DNA from: Caulobacter sp.
Lineage (GTDB): Bacteria > Pseudomonadota > Alphaproteobacteria > Caulobacterales > Caulobacteraceae
Assembly: GCA_030678995.1 (NCBI GenBank)
Contig: JAUXTQ010000038.1
Span: 62,001 to 126,000 of the forward strand
Reading direction: 5' to 3'
Length of the DNA: 64,000 bases
Both the position numbers and the translations under genes were made by a program. Shown in pieces: positions 42,074-51,986 of this stretch. Numbering within the stretch: position 1 is the first letter of the stretch; each line of letters opens with the position of its first letter. The notes beneath the pieces are model-generated. The model saw only the letters and a program-made list of their open reading frames with translations. It was not told the origin of the DNA and did not search any database.

Positions 42074-44308
42074 ATGTCGAGTATGGTCCGCAGTGCGTGC
42101 TTCAACAGTGTCGCGGCTATTGCCTTTGCGATGACTTGCGCCACGGCCGCGCAAGCGCAGGTCGCCGAAGTCGATACGATCGTCGTGACGGCCCAGAAGC
42201 GCGAACAGTCGCTGCTGGACGTGCCGATCTCTGTGACGGCCATGACCGGCGAAAAGCTGGACGTCATGGGAGCCGATGAATTCGCCGACTACGCCGCGTC
42301 GGTGCCCGGCCTTGGGTTCTCGTCGGTGGGTACGTTCGGCAATCGCGGGTCGCGCCAGATCAATCTGCGGGGCATTTCCTCAAACGTCGGGTCGGCGACG
42401 GTCGGCTTCTACATCAATGAAACTCCGCTGCGGTTCGTTGATCCCCGGGTCGTCGATCTGGAGCGAATCGAGGTGCTTCGCGGACCGCAGGGCACGCTCT
42501 ATGGAGCTGGCGCCATGGGCGGCGCCATTCGGGTGATCACCGCCAAGCCGAACCTGACGGACTTCTCCGGAAAGGTCGCCGGCACGCTCTCCTATACCGA
42601 GAACGGAGAGACGAACTACTCGTTCAACGGCATGCTCAATCTGCCTTTGATCGACGGGCGGGCGGCGCTTCGCGTCACCGCCTTCTATGATGCCGAAGGC
42701 GGCTACATCGACAATGAGCCCACGGAGGCGCTGCCGCTGCCCGCGACCCAGGTGTCGACGTCCGCGGCCCAGCTGGTTGGCAACGCCCAGAACTATAATG
42801 ACGAAACCGTCTCCGGGTATCGCATCGCGCTGACGCTGGAGGCCACCGACAACCTGACCCTGACGCCGAGCATCTATCACCAGCGCCACGACGGCGACGC
42901 GTGGTCGGCCTATATCGCCGAAGTCGGGGACCTGGAGTCGGACTTCCTCGAAATGTCGCCGCATTCGGAAGACTTCACTCTCTATGACCTGACGCTGAAC
43001 TGGGATTTCGGCGGCGCGGTCCTGACCTCCTCGACCTCTTTCACGGATTTCAGCCTGCTGACGACCGAGCCGTTCGAGCGCGTTCTCACTGCCTTTTTCG
43101 GCGCGCCCTATGTCGCGCCCTACCGCTCGAACATTGATCAGGAAGTGTTCGTCCAGGAAGTGCGCCTGGCATCGAACGGCGACAGCCCTCTGACCTGGCT
43201 CGTGGGCGCCTTCTATCAGAAGGACGAGCAGGTCACCCGCCAGCGCTTCGTGGCGCCGGACATCAACGTCGACCTGTTCGGCGGCTTCCCGGTGGTGACG
43301 GATGGCGAGCTCTTTGTTTTTGACGCCGACCGCGAGGAGACTCAAAAGGCGGTCTTCGGCGAGGCCACCTATGCCCTGTCCCCAAAGGTCGATGTCACCC
43401 TCGGCCTGCGGTGGTTTGACATCGAATCGACCCGTGTCGGCGTCGCCGACGGTCTGTTCAACGGCGGCCAGACCCTGACCAACGTCACCTCCAATGAGAG
43501 CGGCTGGACCCCAAAGGCCGAGGTCAGCTACCACCCGGCCGAGGACACGCTGGTCTACGCAAGCGTGTCGAAGGGGTTCCGCCCCGGCTTCGGCTTCGTC
43601 GTCCCACCGAGCCCCCTGTGCGATGCTGACCTGGCCACACTGGGGATCTCGAGTGTCAGCGGTCAGGTCGAATCAGACTCCCTCTGGTCCTACGAAACCG
43701 GGGCCAAGACCCGCGTCATGGACGGTCGGCTGACGCTGGCTGGCTCGGTCTACTACAACCGCTGGACCAATCTTCAGCAGAGCGTCGAGCTTCCCACCTG
43801 CGGCTTCGTCTTCTCCGCGAACGCCGGCGCGGCCGAGAGCCGTGGCTTCGAACTCGAAGCCACGTTCCGTCCGATCGACGCACTCGTCGTTGACCTGGCG
43901 GTGGGCTACGTCAATGCCGAGCTGACCGAGGCGGCGCCTGGCGTCGCCGGGGCCGAGGGCGACCGGTTGCTGTTCGTGCCCGACTGGAACGTCGCGGTCG
44001 GCGTCACCTATCGGCATCCGGTCGGCGAGAACGACCTGGTCGCGTTCTACCACGCGGACTTCCAGTACACCGGCGACATGAACTTCACCTTTGCGCCGCT
44101 GCCGGCGGACCTCCACTCGCGGGACGGCTACGGCATCGCCGGAGCCCGGTTTGGACTTGAGTCGTCGAGCTGGACGGCGGCTGCCTACGTCGAGAACCTG
44201 TTCGACGAGCGGCCCACGATCGGCAATCTCCGGTTCGCCACCTCCGGGCTGCTGATCAACACCCGCCGACCGCGGACCCTGGGCATCAGCCTCACCAAGT
44301 CGTTCTAG
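42074..44308 (+). CDS. TonB-dependent outer-membrane receptor 2
   Basis: A 744-residue TonB-dependent transporter with a signal peptide (about residues 1-28, ending TAAQA), a TonB-box-like DTIVVTAQKREQ, and a plug containing RIEVLRGPQGTLYGAGAMGGAIRVIT. The barrel ends in Phe. GGAGGGG lies 5 nt upstream of the ATG. It heads a probable six-gene operon with a serine hydrolase, enoyl-CoA hydratase, CocE hydrolase, permease and dipeptide epimerase. No ATGACC-N4-GGTCAT site is upstream, so it belongs to a different regulon from receptor 1. Confidence 0.9.
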   Translation: MSSMVRSACFNSVAAIAFAMTCATAAQAQVAEVDTIVVTAQKREQSLLDVPISVTAMTGEKLDVMGADEFADYAASVPGLGFSSVGTFGNRGSRQINLRGISSNVGSATVGFYINETPLRFVDPRVVDLERIEVLRGPQGTLYGAGAMGGAIRVITAKPNLTDFSGKVAGTLSYTENGETNYSFNGMLNLPLIDGRAALRVTAFYDAEGGYIDNEPTEALPLPATQVSTSAAQLVGNAQNYNDETVSGYRIALTLEATDNLTLTPSIYHQRHDGDAWSAYIAEVGDLESDFLEMSPHSEDFTLYDLTLNWDFGGAVLTSSTSFTDFSLLTTEPFERVLTAFFGAPYVAPYRSNIDQEVFVQEVRLASNGDSPLTWLVGAFYQKDEQVTRQRFVAPDINVDLFGGFPVVTDGELFVFDADREETQKAVFGEATYALSPKVDVTLGLRWFDIESTRVGVADGLFNGGQTLTNVTSNESGWTPKAEVSYHPAEDTLVYASVSKGFRPGFGFVVPPSPLCDADLATLGISSVSGQVESDSLWSYETGAKTRVMDGRLTLAGSVYYNRWTNLQQSVELPTCGFVFSANAGAAESRGFELEATFRPIDALVVDLAVGYVNAELTEAAPGVAGAEGDRLLFVPDWNVAVGVTYRHPVGENDLVAFYHADFQYTGDMNFTFAPLPADLHSRDGYGIAGARFGLESSSWTAAAYVENLFDERPTIGNLRFATSGLLINTRRPRTLGISLTKSF

Positions 44309-44322
44309 GCGAGTCGGTTCCG

Positions 44323-45738
44323 ATGTTAGACCACGTCAGGACCTTCGCCACGCTGGTGGCGGCAGTCATGGCCTTTGCCTCTTGCGCGACGGCCGAACCT
44401 CTCCCGGCTGCGGTGCAATCCCGGTTGGAGGCGGCCAGTCAGGCCGCCTTTGATCGCGAGCCGACGGCAGGCCTGGCGGTTGGTGTCTATCGCGGAAACG
44501 AGGTCTTGCTGGAGCGGGGCTGGGGCGTGGCCGTCGTTGACTCCCGGACGCCGGTCACGCCCCAGACGGTGTTCCACGTCGGATCGATCACCAAGCCTTT
44601 CACGGGCCTGGCGATCAATCAGCTGATCGCAAGTGGGTTGATTTCGCCGGCCGACACGGTGGGCGAGCTTTTGCCCGGTTATGTCGGTCCGGCACGTGAT
44701 GTCGCCGTCGCGCAACTGCTCACTCATACGGCGGGCGTGCCCGAATACGTGACTTCCGAGGTCGTCGGCGACTTTGGCCCCTACACCCGCGAAAAGGTTC
44801 TGGCGCTATTCAGGGACCGGCCGCTGGTCTTCGCGCCGGGCACGCGCTGGCTGTATTCCAATTCCGACACCTACCTGCTGGGCCTGATCATCGAGGCCGT
44901 CAGCAGGCTCAGCTATGCGGACTACGTTGAACAGCGCATCGCGGGGCCGTTCGGTCTGGAGCATACCTATTTTGCTGGCCGGGCCCCGGCGGGCGAGCCG
45001 CTCGCCGCCGGATACTTCCGCACGCCCGGCGGCCCGGTGGTCGCTCCGGAGTACGATCCGCTGCTGCCCTTCTCGGCGGGATCAATGCTGTCGACGATCG
45101 GCGACCTCCGGCGGTTCGCCCGTGCCGCCTACGGACCCGCGGGGGTGGCGAAAGTCGCGCCCGATGTGCGTCAGGCGCTCCTGAGCCCGGTGCGATTGCC
45201 CGGTGGCGAGGAGGTCTTCTATCGTCTCGGATCGGTCGCGGTCCTGGATATGGCGGGCCACAAAAAGGTGGGGCATGCCGGACTGACGGCCGGGTTCACC
45301 AGCTACTTCGCCTACTATCCCGACGACGACCTGACCATCGTGGTGCTGTCCAACGCCACGGGCGTGGCCCCGCATCCGGCGCATCTGGAGGCCGAGCTGG
45401 CCCGGATTGTTCTTAATCTGCCGGCGCCGGCGATCCTGGACCGCCCGATTGACCCTCAAGCGGCCCAGACGTTCGCCGGCAACTACGCGATGGGGCCCTT
45501 CACCTTCTTCGGAACCGACGTGTTCAGCTTTTCCGCTCGCGACGGTGGCCTCTACTTCCAGTTCAGCCCTCCGGATCCCGACGCTCCAGCCATCAGGCTG
45601 TTGCAACAAGGAAACGACGAGTTCGTGAGCGAGGCGGACAGCGAACACGTCTTCATCTTTCGGCGGAACGATGCCGGACGGGTCACCGGATTCGACCTCA
45701 GCTTCTACGGCATGCCATTCCGCGGGCTCCGGCAATGA
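44323..45738 (+). CDS. Serine hydrolase of the beta-lactamase superfamily 2
   Basis: A 471-residue exported S12-type hydrolase. The signal peptide covers about residues 1-24. SxxK is in VGSITKPFTG, the second motif is YSN in WLYSNSDTY, and the third is HAG in VGHAGLTAG. A C-terminal extension of about 100 residues (from AAQTFAGNYAMGPF) resembles DUF3471-type beta domains that follow this fold. It lies 14 nt behind TonB receptor 2, so it probably trims the imported molecule in the periplasm. Its stop overlaps the start of the enoyl-CoA hydratase gene by 4 nt. Confidence 0.8.
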   Translation: MLDHVRTFATLVAAVMAFASCATAEPLPAAVQSRLEAASQAAFDREPTAGLAVGVYRGNEVLLERGWGVAVVDSRTPVTPQTVFHVGSITKPFTGLAINQLIASGLISPADTVGELLPGYVGPARDVAVAQLLTHTAGVPEYVTSEVVGDFGPYTREKVLALFRDRPLVFAPGTRWLYSNSDTYLLGLIIEAVSRLSYADYVEQRIAGPFGLEHTYFAGRAPAGEPLAAGYFRTPGGPVVAPEYDPLLPFSAGSMLSTIGDLRRFARAAYGPAGVAKVAPDVRQALLSPVRLPGGEEVFYRLGSVAVLDMAGHKKVGHAGLTAGFTSYFAYYPDDDLTIVVLSNATGVAPHPAHLEAELARIVLNLPAPAILDRPIDPQAAQTFAGNYAMGPFTFFGTDVFSFSARDGGLYFQFSPPDPDAPAIRLLQQGNDEFVSEADSEHVFIFRRNDAGRVTGFDLSFYGMPFRGLRQ

Positions 45739-46535
45739 CGGTCGGGCCGGGGGGCAAACGACGGGCGGACGAGGACGAAGTTGAGTCCACGGTTCTGGTC
45801 GATGTCGCCAACGGCGTCGCGACGATATCGTTGAACCGGCCCGCACGTCTCAATGCCATCAACGCTCAGTTGGTCGGCGACCTGCATCAGGCGCTCCGGG
45901 CCGCACTTGCGAGAACGGATGTCGGCTCGATCCTCTTGAGGGGTGAGGGACGCGCGTTTTGCGCAGGCGATGACCTTACAGACATAAAGGGCGAGTTCGC
46001 AGATGCGGATCTGCTCGTCGCGATGGTTGATCAGCTGCAGGACATCTCCCGGCTCATCGTCCTTGGACCCAAACCCGTTGTGGCGGCGGTTCACGGTTGG
46101 GCGGTCGGCGGCGGGCTGGAGTGGGCCCTGAACTGCGACGTCATTCTGTTCGCGGAGAGTGCTTGCGGGTTCTTTCCTGAGGTACGCTTGGGCCTGGCGG
46201 CCACGGGCGGGGCGACTCTGCTGCTTCCAGCGCTGGTTGGCCCGCATCGGGCCCGCGAGCTGCTGTACTTCGGTCGTGAATTCACCGCCGCGGAGGCCGC
46301 TGCGTGGGGGATGATCTCGGCTACCGTGCCCGACGACCAGTTGATGCGGGTGGCCAGATCCAGGGCAGAGCAGTTTTGTGATCTTCCAGGGCCTGCGGTC
46401 CGGGAACTGAAAAGCGCCCTGGGGGCGCCCCAGAGAGCAGCGTTTGAGCTGGCGCTCGTGACCGAGCGTGACATGCTGCTCAGACTGGCGGCAATCGTCG
46501 TTGCGGGCGGACGGTGGCCGGAGATCAAGCCATGA
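45735..46535 (+). CDS. Enoyl-CoA hydratase/isomerase-family protein 2
   Basis: A 266-residue crotonase-fold protein. Oxyanion motifs AFCAGDDLTD and HGWAVGGGLEWALNCDV are clear, and the active-site loop reads FFPEVRLGLAATGG with Glu at the first catalytic position. Its ATG overlaps the upstream stop, and its stop overlaps the CocE start (ATGA in both cases), so three genes are translationally coupled. It is only distantly similar to the hydratase at 27722. Confidence 0.85.
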   Translation: MTVGPGGKRRADEDEVESTVLVDVANGVATISLNRPARLNAINAQLVGDLHQALRAALARTDVGSILLRGEGRAFCAGDDLTDIKGEFADADLLVAMVDQLQDISRLIVLGPKPVVAAVHGWAVGGGLEWALNCDVILFAESACGFFPEVRLGLAATGGATLLLPALVGPHRARELLYFGREFTAAEAAAWGMISATVPDDQLMRVARSRAEQFCDLPGPAVRELKSALGAPQRAAFELALVTERDMLLRLAAIVVAGGRWPEIKP

Positions 46536-48409
46536 AATGCGCGAAATCCCTGGCGCGCGCGCTTGTCCTCCTTGTCTTCCTGGCGTTCGCGCCCAACGCG
46601 GTGTGGGCTCAGTCGCCGACCCTTACGTCGCACTACATCGAAATGACGGACGGGGTGCGCATAGCAGCTGACGTCTGGGTTCCGGCAGGCGTGGAAGGGA
46701 AGGGCGCGCCGACCGTCCTGTTTCTGACGCGCTACTGGCGTTCGCGGGTCGTGGCGTCCCAATCCCCCGAGGCCGATGTCAACTTTGATCGCGCCCGGCT
46801 GTTTGCGAAGGCCGGCTATGCGCTCGTCATCGTCGATGTCCGTGGGTCGGGCGCCTCGTTCGGCTCGCGCGTCACGGAATTTTCGCCGGACGAGATCCGG
46901 GACTACGGTGAGATCATCGCTTGGATCGCCGCCCAGCCTTGGTCGAACGGGCGGGTGGCGACGATGGGGTCATCCTACCTCGGAAACACCGCCGAGCTCG
47001 CCGCCATCCATGGCGGTGACGCGCTCAGGGCCGCTGTCCCCCGCTTCAGCGACTTCGACACCTACCGCCACGCCGTCTTTCCCGGCGGCGTGCCGAACAC
47101 GGTCCTGCTCAAGGCCTGGGGTCAGATCGTCGGGGCGCTGGACCGGAACGACCCGTGCGTGGCGGCCGGCCCGGACTGTGACCCTCGCACCGTGACGCCC
47201 GCCGGCGTCAAGCCGGTACAAGGCAGCGAAGCCCTGCTGACCGCGGCCGTGGCCGATCACGCGACCAATCTCGATGTCACGGACCTCGTGGAACGTCTGG
47301 TGTTCATCGACGACAGCGCCAGCCGGGACGGCGATCCGGCGATCACCTTTTCGACCGTCAGTCCGTCCCTGCTGGCGGGCCAGATCGATCGGGCCGCCGT
47401 GCCGATGGCGTTCTGGGCCGGCTGGTTCGATGCGGGCACCGCGGACGGAGCCCTTAGCCGGTTCATGACCTACAAGACCCCCATGCGGTTGATCATCGGG
47501 CCGTGGAACCACGGCGCGACCCAGACCGTCGACCCCTATGCGACGCCGGCGCCCAAGGGAGTCCAGCCAACCGTGCCTGAACAGTACGAGCAGATCTTCG
47601 CCTTCCTCAAACCCTATCTCGTCGACGGCCAGCGCCAGCCCCTGACCCCTGAGATCCGCTACTACACGCTTGGAACAGGGGCCTGGCGGACCACTCGCCA
47701 GTGGCCGCCGGCCGGGGTGGTGCAGCGGGCGCTCTATGCGGCCGACAAGGGGGCGCTCGCGCTGGCCGCGGCCCCGGGCGAGGCCGGCAGCGATGCGTAC
47801 CAGGTCGACTTTTCGACATCGTCGGGCCCGGCCAATCGCTGGACCACCCAGCTGGGCGGGCCGGTCGACTACGGGGACCGCGCGTCCTCGGCGGCCTTCC
47901 GGCTGAACTACACCTCCTCGCCCCTGGCCAGGCCGCTGGAGATCACCGGGCAGCCGGTCGTCGAGCTGTGGCTGACCTCCTCCACCCCGGACGGCGCGCT
48001 GCATGTCTATCTGGAGGACGTGGCCCCGGACGGCCGCGTCAGCTACCTCACCGAGGGCGCGTTCAGGCTGATCCACCGCAAGCCGTCGCGGACGCCGGAG
48101 CCGTTCCGGCAGTTCGGGCCGTCGCACAGCTTCAAACGCGAGGCCGCCGAGCCCATGCCGGCGGACCGCGCGCAGCTGGTCGCCTTCACCATGATGCCGA
48201 TCTCGGTGGTGGTGGCGCCGGGCCACAGGATCCGCCTGTCGATCGCCGGCGCCGACGCGGCGGCCTTTGCCCGGATACCGGTCACGGGTCCGGCCCCGGT
48301 CTTCGGCGTGCGGCGGGGCGGGGACATGGCCACTCGGATTCTGCTGCCCACCGCGGGACCGATCGCCCTGACGCCGGCGGTGCCCGCGGCCGCTAGCGTG
48401 ACGCCGTGA
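46532..48409 (+). CDS. CocE/NonD-family hydrolase (X-Pro dipeptidyl-peptidase-like)
   Basis: A 625-residue exported hydrolase of the S15/CocE family. The start at 46532 gives a signal peptide (about residues 1-26, ending AVWAQ). The nucleophile lies in TMGSSYLGNT, the triad His is in IGPWNHGAT, and the C-terminal jelly-roll domain (LRPL-type, from about residue 430) is present. Relatives cleave esters, X-Pro peptides, or acylated beta-lactam side chains. The position behind a TonB receptor and serine hydrolase suggests periplasmic cleavage of an amide or ester. Its stop overlaps the permease GTG. Confidence 0.85.
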   Translation: MKCAKSLARALVLLVFLAFAPNAVWAQSPTLTSHYIEMTDGVRIAADVWVPAGVEGKGAPTVLFLTRYWRSRVVASQSPEADVNFDRARLFAKAGYALVIVDVRGSGASFGSRVTEFSPDEIRDYGEIIAWIAAQPWSNGRVATMGSSYLGNTAELAAIHGGDALRAAVPRFSDFDTYRHAVFPGGVPNTVLLKAWGQIVGALDRNDPCVAAGPDCDPRTVTPAGVKPVQGSEALLTAAVADHATNLDVTDLVERLVFIDDSASRDGDPAITFSTVSPSLLAGQIDRAAVPMAFWAGWFDAGTADGALSRFMTYKTPMRLIIGPWNHGATQTVDPYATPAPKGVQPTVPEQYEQIFAFLKPYLVDGQRQPLTPEIRYYTLGTGAWRTTRQWPPAGVVQRALYAADKGALALAAAPGEAGSDAYQVDFSTSSGPANRWTTQLGGPVDYGDRASSAAFRLNYTSSPLARPLEITGQPVVELWLTSSTPDGALHVYLEDVAPDGRVSYLTEGAFRLIHRKPSRTPEPFRQFGPSHSFKREAAEPMPADRAQLVAFTMMPISVVVAPGHRIRLSIAGADAAAFARIPVTGPAPVFGVRRGGDMATRILLPTAGPIALTPAVPAAASVTP

Positions 48410-49758
48410 GCGGCGCGCCATCAGGCAAGGGGATCGGCGCCTTCGGCGCCGTGGTGACCATCGTCGGATTTGTTGTCGGCGCGTCGATCTACATCCTGCC
48501 GGGCGAGATCGCCGCGACGGCCGGCCCCGGCGTAGTGCTGTCCTATGCGGGCGCGGCGCTGCTGGCGGTGTTCTCCTGCGTCGTCGCGGCCCAGCTGGGC
48601 GCGGTGTTTCCGGTCTCTGGCGCGAGTTTCGTCGCGATCGGCCGGCTGGTTTCGCCGGCGTTCGCCTTCCTGTGCGTCTGGGGCATGATCGGCGCGGCCG
48701 TGGTCGCGGTGGCGCTGCTCGGCTTCGGATTCGCCGACTATGTGCGGCTCTGGGTTCCAGGCGCCGACCGGCTGGTCCTGGCGACGGCCCTGATCGTCGG
48801 CCTCGGCGGGCTGAACCTGGTCGGGGTGCGCGACACGATCGCCGCCCAGACCCTGATGGTGGCCTTCTTCCTGGTCGCGCTTCTCGTGTTCGCGGCGGCG
48901 GCCCTGACCGGGGGCGACCCGCAGCCGCTGTCGCCGCTCCTGCCCAACGGTTTGGGCCCGGTCATTTCCGGCGCCATACCGGCTTACTTCTCCTTCGCCG
49001 GCTTCATGGTGATCATCGAGCTGAGCGGCGAGGTCCGCCGGCCGGCGCGCAATATCCCGCTCGCCCTGGCGATCAGCTTTCTCATCGTCGCGGTGGTCTA
49101 CGCGCTGGTGGCGCTGGCGGTGGTCGCCCAGATTCCCTGGACCGACTTGGGGCGCATCGAAGCGCCGGTGACCTCGGCCGCCGCCAGGGTCCTGCCGCAC
49201 GCCGTCGTGCAGGTGATCGCCTTCTCGGCCGTCGCGGCGACCGCCAGCTCGATCAACGTCATGCTGATGGGCTACTCGCGGGATCTGCTCGCCCTGGCGC
49301 GGAGCCGTGCGCTGCCGCGACTGCTGGCCGGCGCAAGCCCGCGAACCGGTGAACCGGCCGCCGCGATCCTGGCCATGACCCTGCTGTCGCTGGTGGCCCT
49401 GGCCTTCGGCGCCCGCATTGTCGACTACGCCACCTTCGTGGTCGTCGGCCTGATGCTGCTTCAGGTCGGCGTCGGCCTCGCCGCCCTCGTGCTGCCGTGG
49501 CGCGACCGCGAGCGGTACCAGGCGAGCGCCTTCAGGATTCCGAGGCCGGTGCTGGTGTTCTTCTCGGCCGGCCTGATCATTCTTTCCATCGCCTTCATCG
49601 TCATCGCCGCGTCAGGCAGTCCAGGCGCGACGGCGGCCGGGGCCGCCTTCATCGCTGTCGGCGCGATCTATTTCGCCGTGCGCCGGATCTGGCTCAAACG
49701 GCAGGCCATATCGCTGGAAGCCGAACTGGCCCGCGAGCTGGGCTTCGACAAAACCTAG
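48406..49758 (+). CDS. APC-superfamily amino acid permease
   Basis: A 450-residue inner-membrane permease with about twelve hydrophobic segments and the APC signature GFVVGASIYILPGEI in the first helix, including the helix break used in substrate binding. GTG overlaps the CocE stop by 4 nt. Given the peptide hydrolases before it and the dipeptide epimerase after it, amino acids or small amine derivatives are the likely cargo. Confidence 0.8.
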   Translation: MSGAPSGKGIGAFGAVVTIVGFVVGASIYILPGEIAATAGPGVVLSYAGAALLAVFSCVVAAQLGAVFPVSGASFVAIGRLVSPAFAFLCVWGMIGAAVVAVALLGFGFADYVRLWVPGADRLVLATALIVGLGGLNLVGVRDTIAAQTLMVAFFLVALLVFAAAALTGGDPQPLSPLLPNGLGPVISGAIPAYFSFAGFMVIIELSGEVRRPARNIPLALAISFLIVAVVYALVALAVVAQIPWTDLGRIEAPVTSAAARVLPHAVVQVIAFSAVAATASSINVMLMGYSRDLLALARSRALPRLLAGASPRTGEPAAAILAMTLLSLVALAFGARIVDYATFVVVGLMLLQVGVGLAALVLPWRDRERYQASAFRIPRPVLVFFSAGLIILSIAFIVIAASGSPGATAAGAAFIAVGAIYFAVRRIWLKRQAISLEAELARELGFDKT

Positions 49759-49807
49759 AGGCGGTCCCGATGGTTCGGGACGCGGCCCAGTAACGGGAAC
49801 AGCAGGC

Positions 49808-50788
49808 ATGACTCTTCGTATGGACGCCCGGATCGAGACCTGGGAGCTTTCCAAATGCTTCCGCATCGCTTCGGGCGAGATCACCAGGACCGATCTGGTG
49901 GTCGTGACGCTCGATGATGACGGCGTCGTCGGCCGGGGCGAGGGCTCGCCGTTCTTCGTCTACAACCAGACCGCGGCCGGCGAACTGGCGGCGATCGAGA
50001 GCGTTCGGGAGGCCGTCGAGCGGGGTGTCAGCCGCGAGGATCTCAAGTCGCTCCTGCCGCCGGGGCCGGCCCGCAACGCCATCGATTGCGCGCTTTGGGA
50101 CATCAAGGCGAAGCGCACGGGAACGATCTGGTCGCTGCTCGACCTGCCCGCGCCGGACTACCTCGACGCCTTGATGACCATCGGCCTGGACGAGCCCGCG
50201 GCCATGGCCCGGGAGGCCGAGCGACTGAGCGAATTTCCGGCGCTGAAGATCAAGCTCAATGCTGACCGCATAATGGAGCGCATGAACGCCATCCGCGCCG
50301 CAGCGCCTCGGGCGACCCTGGTGATCGACGCCAACGAGGGCTGGACCGGCGATTTGCTGCGCGAGGTCGCGCCGGCCCTGGCCGACCTCGGCGTGGAGAT
50401 GATCGAGCAACCCGTTCCGCGAGGCCAGGACGAAACGCTGGCGGGCTTCCAGTCTCCGATCAAGCTCTGCGTCGACGAGTCCCTGCACACCTGCGCGGAC
50501 CTCGACCGGGTGCAGCCCTACTACGACATCATCAACATCAAGCTCGACAAGACCGGCGGGCTGACGGAGGCGCTCAAACTGGCCGAGATGGGCCAGGCGC
50601 GCGGGCTGGAGCTTATGGTCGGCAACATGATGGGCACATCGCTGTCGATGGCCCCGTCCTACGTCATCGGGTCCCTGTGCGCCTATCGCGACCTGGACGG
50701 GCCGGCCCACTATGTCGCTGATCGCGACAACGGCATGCCCTTCGAGCATGGGCGGTCACACCTGTTCACCCCGGCGCTCTGGGGCTAG
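49808..50788 (+). CDS. Dipeptide epimerase (L-Ala-D/L-Glu epimerase family)
   Basis: A 326-residue enolase-superfamily protein. The catalytic pair typical of dipeptide epimerases is visible: K-x-K in LKIKLN and a second Lys in NIKLDKTGG. The metal ligands are in VIDANEGW, MIEQPVP and CVDES. The compact length also fits this subgroup rather than sugar-acid dehydratases. It interconverts the C-terminal residue of L-Ala-D/L-Glu-type dipeptides. The related D-glutamate enzyme DgcA is an alternative. Last in the operon after the permease; a strong hairpin follows. Confidence 0.8.
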   Translation: MTLRMDARIETWELSKCFRIASGEITRTDLVVVTLDDDGVVGRGEGSPFFVYNQTAAGELAAIESVREAVERGVSREDLKSLLPPGPARNAIDCALWDIKAKRTGTIWSLLDLPAPDYLDALMTIGLDEPAAMAREAERLSEFPALKIKLNADRIMERMNAIRAAAPRATLVIDANEGWTGDLLREVAPALADLGVEMIEQPVPRGQDETLAGFQSPIKLCVDESLHTCADLDRVQPYYDIINIKLDKTGGLTEALKLAEMGQARGLELMVGNMMGTSLSMAPSYVIGSLCAYRDLDGPAHYVADRDNGMPFEHGRSHLFTPALWG

Positions 50789-50796
50789 GCGGCCAG

Positions 50797-50828
50797 GGCG
50801 GCGCCCCGCCAACGGGGCGGGGGCCGCC
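50797..50828. terminator. Strong hairpin between convergent operons
   Basis: GGCGGC (50797-50802) and CCCCGCC (50804-50810) pair with GGCGGGG (50816-50822) and GCCGCC (50823-50828), a 13-bp stem with one bulged G. It separates the dipeptide epimerase from the DUF819 gene. Confidence 0.6.
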
Positions 50829-50852
50829 TGCGCTCGCAAGAGCGAGATGCGG

Positions 50853-51986
50853 TCAGGGAAGGGCCAGGATTGCCCGGTACACGGCCACGCCGATGAAGTT
50901 GGCGATCGCATTGCCGAGAACCGCGCACATAAAACCGGGGACCACCAGGGTCCGCCAGTCGAAGGTCGCGGCCGTCGCGACGGTGCTCGGCGGGCCCAGA
51001 AACCCCGCGCAGGACGCGATCAGGGTTTCGGCGATGTCGAACCTGAACAGCTTCGCCATGACGCCCATGAGCACCAGATGGATGAGGACAATGGTCATCG
51101 CGAAACCGACGACATTGAGGGACGTGGTCGTGAGTGAGCGCAGGTCGGTCAGGGCGCCGATCACCGGCATGAAGAGGTAGATGAGGATCATACCGGCCTC
51201 CTCGGCGCTCCGGTCGGCGCGGAAGAGCTGCGGGACCAGGTTGGCGACGAGCAGCGCCGCGCCGGAGATGATCAGGATTGACAGGTGCGGGACGCCGAAG
51301 TGTTGGGCCAGCGCCATCGACAGCGCGACGATCAGCGCGCTGGCGCCGAAGTTGACCATCATGTGGGCGCTCGACGAGGGCGCGCTGAGCATGGTCGGCG
51401 CGTCCTTGTTGCGCTCGACATCGTCCATGATCGGCGACCGGTAGAGGCGGCGGAGGAACGGCGCCATCGGCAGCGCCAGGATGATCAGCCAGTAGGTTGT
51501 TCCGGCCAGGGCGTCCGCCGCGAGGGCGACGGGCAACGAGGCGGGGCTGGCCCAGTCGACGATCTGGGACACGGCAATCAGGTTCGACGATCCGCCGATG
51601 TCACTGGCGGCGAGTACGGCGGCGAAGGCTGCGGCGTCCGGGCCGAGGTCGAACACGGCGACGCCGAGAAACACCGCCGCGAGGGTGGCGATCGTGCCCA
51701 GGGCGAAGATCAGCAGCATCGGCCCCGCTAACCGGTAGATCCGGCGGAAATCGGCCTGGAACAGCACCAGCGGCACGGCCAGGGGGATCAGGAAGCGGCC
51801 GAGGGTGTCATAGAGCGGCGCTTCTCCCGGCAGGAACCCACCGGTCCGTAGGGCCATCGGAATGACAATCGCCACGAGGATGCCCGGAACCCGCTTGCCC
51901 CAGGACGTACTGTCGATCCAGTAGCCGAAGGCCGCCGACAGCGCGATCACCGCGAGAAGGGCAAATGACTGATCAGGAGCGATCAC
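50853..51986 (-). CDS. DUF819-family membrane protein
   Basis: A 377-residue integral membrane protein with about ten hydrophobic segments and the family stretches VLAASDIGGSSNLIAV and GFLGPPSTVATAATFDW. DUF819 proteins (YjcL-like) are presumed transporters with no confirmed substrate. The start is a GTG at 51986 overlapping the C45 gene stop, with GAGG 8 nt upstream; an ATG further up lies inside the C45 gene. The association with two peptidase-type hydrolases suggests export or import of a peptide-like or amino acid product. Confidence 0.8.
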   Translation of the reverse strand: MIAPDQSFALLAVIALSAAFGYWIDSTSWGKRVPGILVAIVIPMALRTGGFLPGEAPLYDTLGRFLIPLAVPLVLFQADFRRIYRLAGPMLLIFALGTIATLAAVFLGVAVFDLGPDAAAFAAVLAASDIGGSSNLIAVSQIVDWASPASLPVALAADALAGTTYWLIILALPMAPFLRRLYRSPIMDDVERNKDAPTMLSAPSSSAHMMVNFGASALIVALSMALAQHFGVPHLSILIISGAALLVANLVPQLFRADRSAEEAGMILIYLFMPVIGALTDLRSLTTTSLNVVGFAMTIVLIHLVLMGVMAKLFRFDIAETLIASCAGFLGPPSTVATAATFDWRTLVVPGFMCAVLGNAIANFIGVAVYRAILALP

